NCBI RefSeq assembly: GCF_007655135.1
Contig: NC_045129.1
Coordinates: 27,067,391 to 27,131,390 of the forward strand
DNA from: Punica granatum
Lineage: Eukaryota; Streptophyta; Magnoliopsida; Myrtales; Lythraceae
Length of the DNA: 64,000 bases
Direction of reading: 5' to 3'
A program made the position numbers and the translations under genes. The notes beneath the pieces were generated by a model, which saw only the letters and a list, made by a program, of their open reading frames with translations, made no database searches and was not told where the DNA came from. The stretch's first letter is position 1, and each line of letters opens with the position of its first letter. Positions 61,740-64,000 of this stretch are shown in pieces.

Positions 61740-62240
61740 CACTGTAGGCATGATCCTCAGTCAGTTAGGAGTCCAATGCCACCGACCTTGCACCAAAAGA
61801 CCACCGGGAGCCTCCCGTAGAGTCGTTTCTTCATCGGGTGCCAGTCGGGTCTGTTCCTCTGGTCGTCTTTTCTAACCCGAACTTTGCAGGAACGTACAGG
61901 TCAGCTCGGGTTGAATCTCGCTACGAGCCACCTATAACCGTGATCCTCAGCCAGTTAGGAGTCCAATGCCACCGACCTTGCATCAAAAGACCACCGGGAG
62001 CCTCCTGTGGAGCCGTTTCTTCATTGGGTGCCAGTCGGGTCTGTTTTGACCCGACTGGGTCTGTCCTTTTTTACTGACCCGACTTTGTTTTTGATTTCCA
62101 GAAAATCTACGCATGCTCTCCTCCCGAAACCACCACAGGCGCGATCCTTTGTCTTTTGGGAATCCAACGCAACTGGCCCCGCGCGAAAATTCCATCCCGA
62201 TCAACCGATACGGCCGCGACAAGCCAGACTGCCAGTCGGG
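61740..62240 (+). repeat. ~190-bp tandem module in LTR E
   Basis: The word gatcctcagtcagttaggag recurs at 61752 and 61942 with a diverged third copy at 62143 (periods 190 and ~201 bp). LTR A has similar units near 9521 and 9711. It is a diverged direct repeat shared by LTR subfamilies. Confidence 0.8.
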
Positions 62241-64000
62241 TCTGCCAGTCGACCCGACTGCTCCGATTCGGGTCTGTTCGTTCCAGCCGAGTCTCCCGAC
62301 TCCCTTTGCCACTTCTCCGACTCTTTCCTCGTGTTCCGAGGCTGGGTAACACTCCTCTACGACTTAGAGAAGTTAGGATCTTCGATATTCTTTTGATATG
62401 AGGTGTTAAGGCGTTTAACAAGTTGAAATGCATGCAAGTTTACGTTCTTACCTACTCCCATGTAAATGTACGTCGTTTATCATGCTATACGTCGTATGAA
62501 CACATGCATCATGACGGGAAAGAACTTAAATCGGGGTTGAAGAGGTCGCCTTGACCCGCGTGAGCCACGGAAAGTCACGGCCATTCCTCATGGGAGGTGG
62601 CCGAGAGTTTCTTTGGACCACACGGGTCCAAGGAATCCTCTTTCGCCTCGAAATAAGTCGGTTCCCGTATTTTCCATTTCGTCGTTGTATGAGTCGATGC
62701 CGTTTTATTGATTCCTTTAAATATTTTGTTTGTGCATGTTTGTATGCCCGTTTGCGTAATTATGATCATGGCGGCATCGATTTGGTTAAAACGTGCGTTA
62801 CTATCGTGCTTGACGTATTATGCATGCAAGATTACGATCGGAATCGATGTAGGAGGCCCTCCATAACCCAAGTCGGGTCATGGAGAGCTCTCAGCTCAAC
62901 CTTTGGAGGAGGGGCCGAGTGCTCTTTGACCCATCCCGGGCTTAGGACGGTCTCCTTCGTTGCTTCGGAATCGTCCCTTGGATTTGAGTGTACCCATATT
63001 TTGTGTTTCTATCGTCGATCATGTGCTAGCCATCTCCTAGGAGAGTTAGTTTTGGAAGATTATCCGTCAAGTCCACAATTCCTCGATATAAGATCACTAC
63101 CACCGAATAATTTCACAAAAGGGAGAAACGGGACGTATCATTCAGTTAATTAAATCACTTGGATTAAATAATTGGACAAATTGAATATTAATTCGTAAAC
63201 GTATCGATGGTTCATGGAACGGCGGAAATACCCTTTTCCTGAAAAGCTCATAATTTCAAAACATCGAGACGTGTAACACGAATAGAATCGTGTCTAGCAA
63301 GTACTCGCGTACTATGACTCGAGTCCGGGCCCAATTTGAGGCGGCTCGAGTCGAGATGCGCGAGTCCTCTTTAGACCTCTTCGTGTCACACGATCTTTAA
63401 TTTATATATGAACATCACATGTTTTACCACTCAAGGGCATAGTCGTCATTCCGTGATTCATCGATATCCTAGGCTTTAGGGAGTCGAAAACACCTCGATC
63501 TATGGACGGAAAGGGGCGGCCCGTTCGAGTGCGAGTTTCATTCGTACGGCCCATTCCGTTCACTTTCGGTGTTTCTATCTTCCTATCGTAGATTCGGTGG
63601 TGAACCTTTTTATTTCAGTTGCAAAAGACGAAGAACCGGATTAATCATGTACTTGACTTAAACAAACATTAGATAATGGATAGGTGGAATATTAGATTCC
63701 AATCTAGAGTCAAGATACGAGTTTGGTTAATTCGGTGAAACCGCAGCGTCATCTCACTGAATAAGGATTCTAAAACAAATTCACACATGTAATCGGCTTA
63801 GAACCATATTCTAGCCCACCATCTATGTTTGCCTAGGTTAGATACATTGTTTGCTAACCAACCCCGGTTAATAACTGATTAAATCACGTACATTCTGCTT
63901 AATACACCACTTGTCTGTATTCACCGACAATTGTCAGTAGTTGTCTGTATTGTGTCAGTTTTATCAGTTTTCTTCTGTTTTGTCTTTGCATATGATGATC

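Larger units (their letters stand above)
59889..64000 (+). mobile_element. LTR E, 5' 4.1 kb (continues past window)
   Basis: It starts tgtcagcaccccattttggc and is the reverse orientation of the LARD-type LTRs, with 'ggtttcccgcacgaggattc' close to their counterpart. Towards the window end it mirrors 25650-26600 (for example the 'gcctaggttagatacattgt' region). It contains a TATA at 61178-61183, a 190-bp tandem module and hairpins at 62575-62610 and ~62860-62960. Open frames such as 60422-60853 and 62551-63153 are not conserved in the other LTRs. Confidence 0.88.

Noticed and set aside
62551..63153. 200-codon open frame in LTR E
   Set aside because: It covers the hairpin region of the LTR. The matching regions of the other LTRs contain stops and indels, and no domain is seen.
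59411..64000. LTR of the coding element continuing to the window end
   Set aside because: At 59889 the orientation flips: a new LTR start (tgtcagcacccc) is read on the plus strand, so the 5' LTR is interrupted.
1..64000. Host protein-coding gene, tRNA or rRNA
   Set aside because: I found no frame with a host domain outside the retroelement genes and no cloverleaf or rRNA segment. tRNA-like words are limited to the primer binding sites.

Overview
The window is plant nuclear DNA built entirely from nested Ty3/gypsy LTR retrotransposons of the Tat/Ogre type. I see no convincing host gene, rRNA or tRNA. The lineage call rests on features read directly: LTRs of 4.4-5.2 kb, a primer binding site starting TGGCGACTCC next to the LTR, an extra ORF1 upstream of gag, a short intron between the protease and reverse transcriptase, a second (archaeal-type) RNase H, an integrase without a chromodomain, and tandem arrays just upstream of the polypurine tract. 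All are established traits of Ogre/Tat elements in seed plants. A eudicot is likely, but the species cannot be told from this sequence.

LTRs of this family start TGTCAGCACCCC and end GTGCGCACA (or GTACA). Using these ends with the flanking sequence I reconstruct a stack. Element X (+) is represented by its 3' internal part (1-2962) and its 3' LTR 'A' (2963-4803 plus 9303-12981). LTR A is split by a solo LTR 'B' (4804-9302) and carries a 321-bp Mutator-type MITE (12014-12334). X sits inside the internal region of element Y (+), which resumes at 12982-16875 and ends with its 3' LTR 'C' (16876-21324). Y sits in an inverted LTR 'F' (21325-23125, -). F is also broken by LTR 'G' (+, 23126-24229), which is broken by LTR 'D' (+, 24230-24550 and 40756-43213). 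D carries two minus-strand elements. One is a complete non-autonomous LARD-like element (24551-40750) with two ~5-kb LTRs and a near-perfect 5-bp target duplication. The other is an element with a full set of genes (from 43214), whose 5' LTR is cut at 59888 by another LTR 'E' (+, 59889 to the window end).

The coding element reads on the minus strand from right to left: 5' LTR remnant, PBS, leader, ORF1 (DUF7745-like, decayed), gag-protease in one frame, a 215-nt intron, RT - RNase H - second RNase H - integrase in another frame, 3' UTR with a 49-bp tandem array, polypurine tract and 3' LTR. Gag-pol carries eight in-frame nonsense codons but no frameshift that I can see, so this copy is dead. 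The LARD keeps the same PBS, PPT, leader, ORF1 C-terminal remnant and 3' UTR blocks but has lost gag-pol. It was presumably mobilised by the proteins of a coding relative.

Within the LTRs there is conserved structure beyond the promoter: paired 15-nt palindromes 28 bp apart, a run of hairpins of ~40-110 nt, a 190-bp tandem module, and an internal copy of the first ten bases of the primer binding site.
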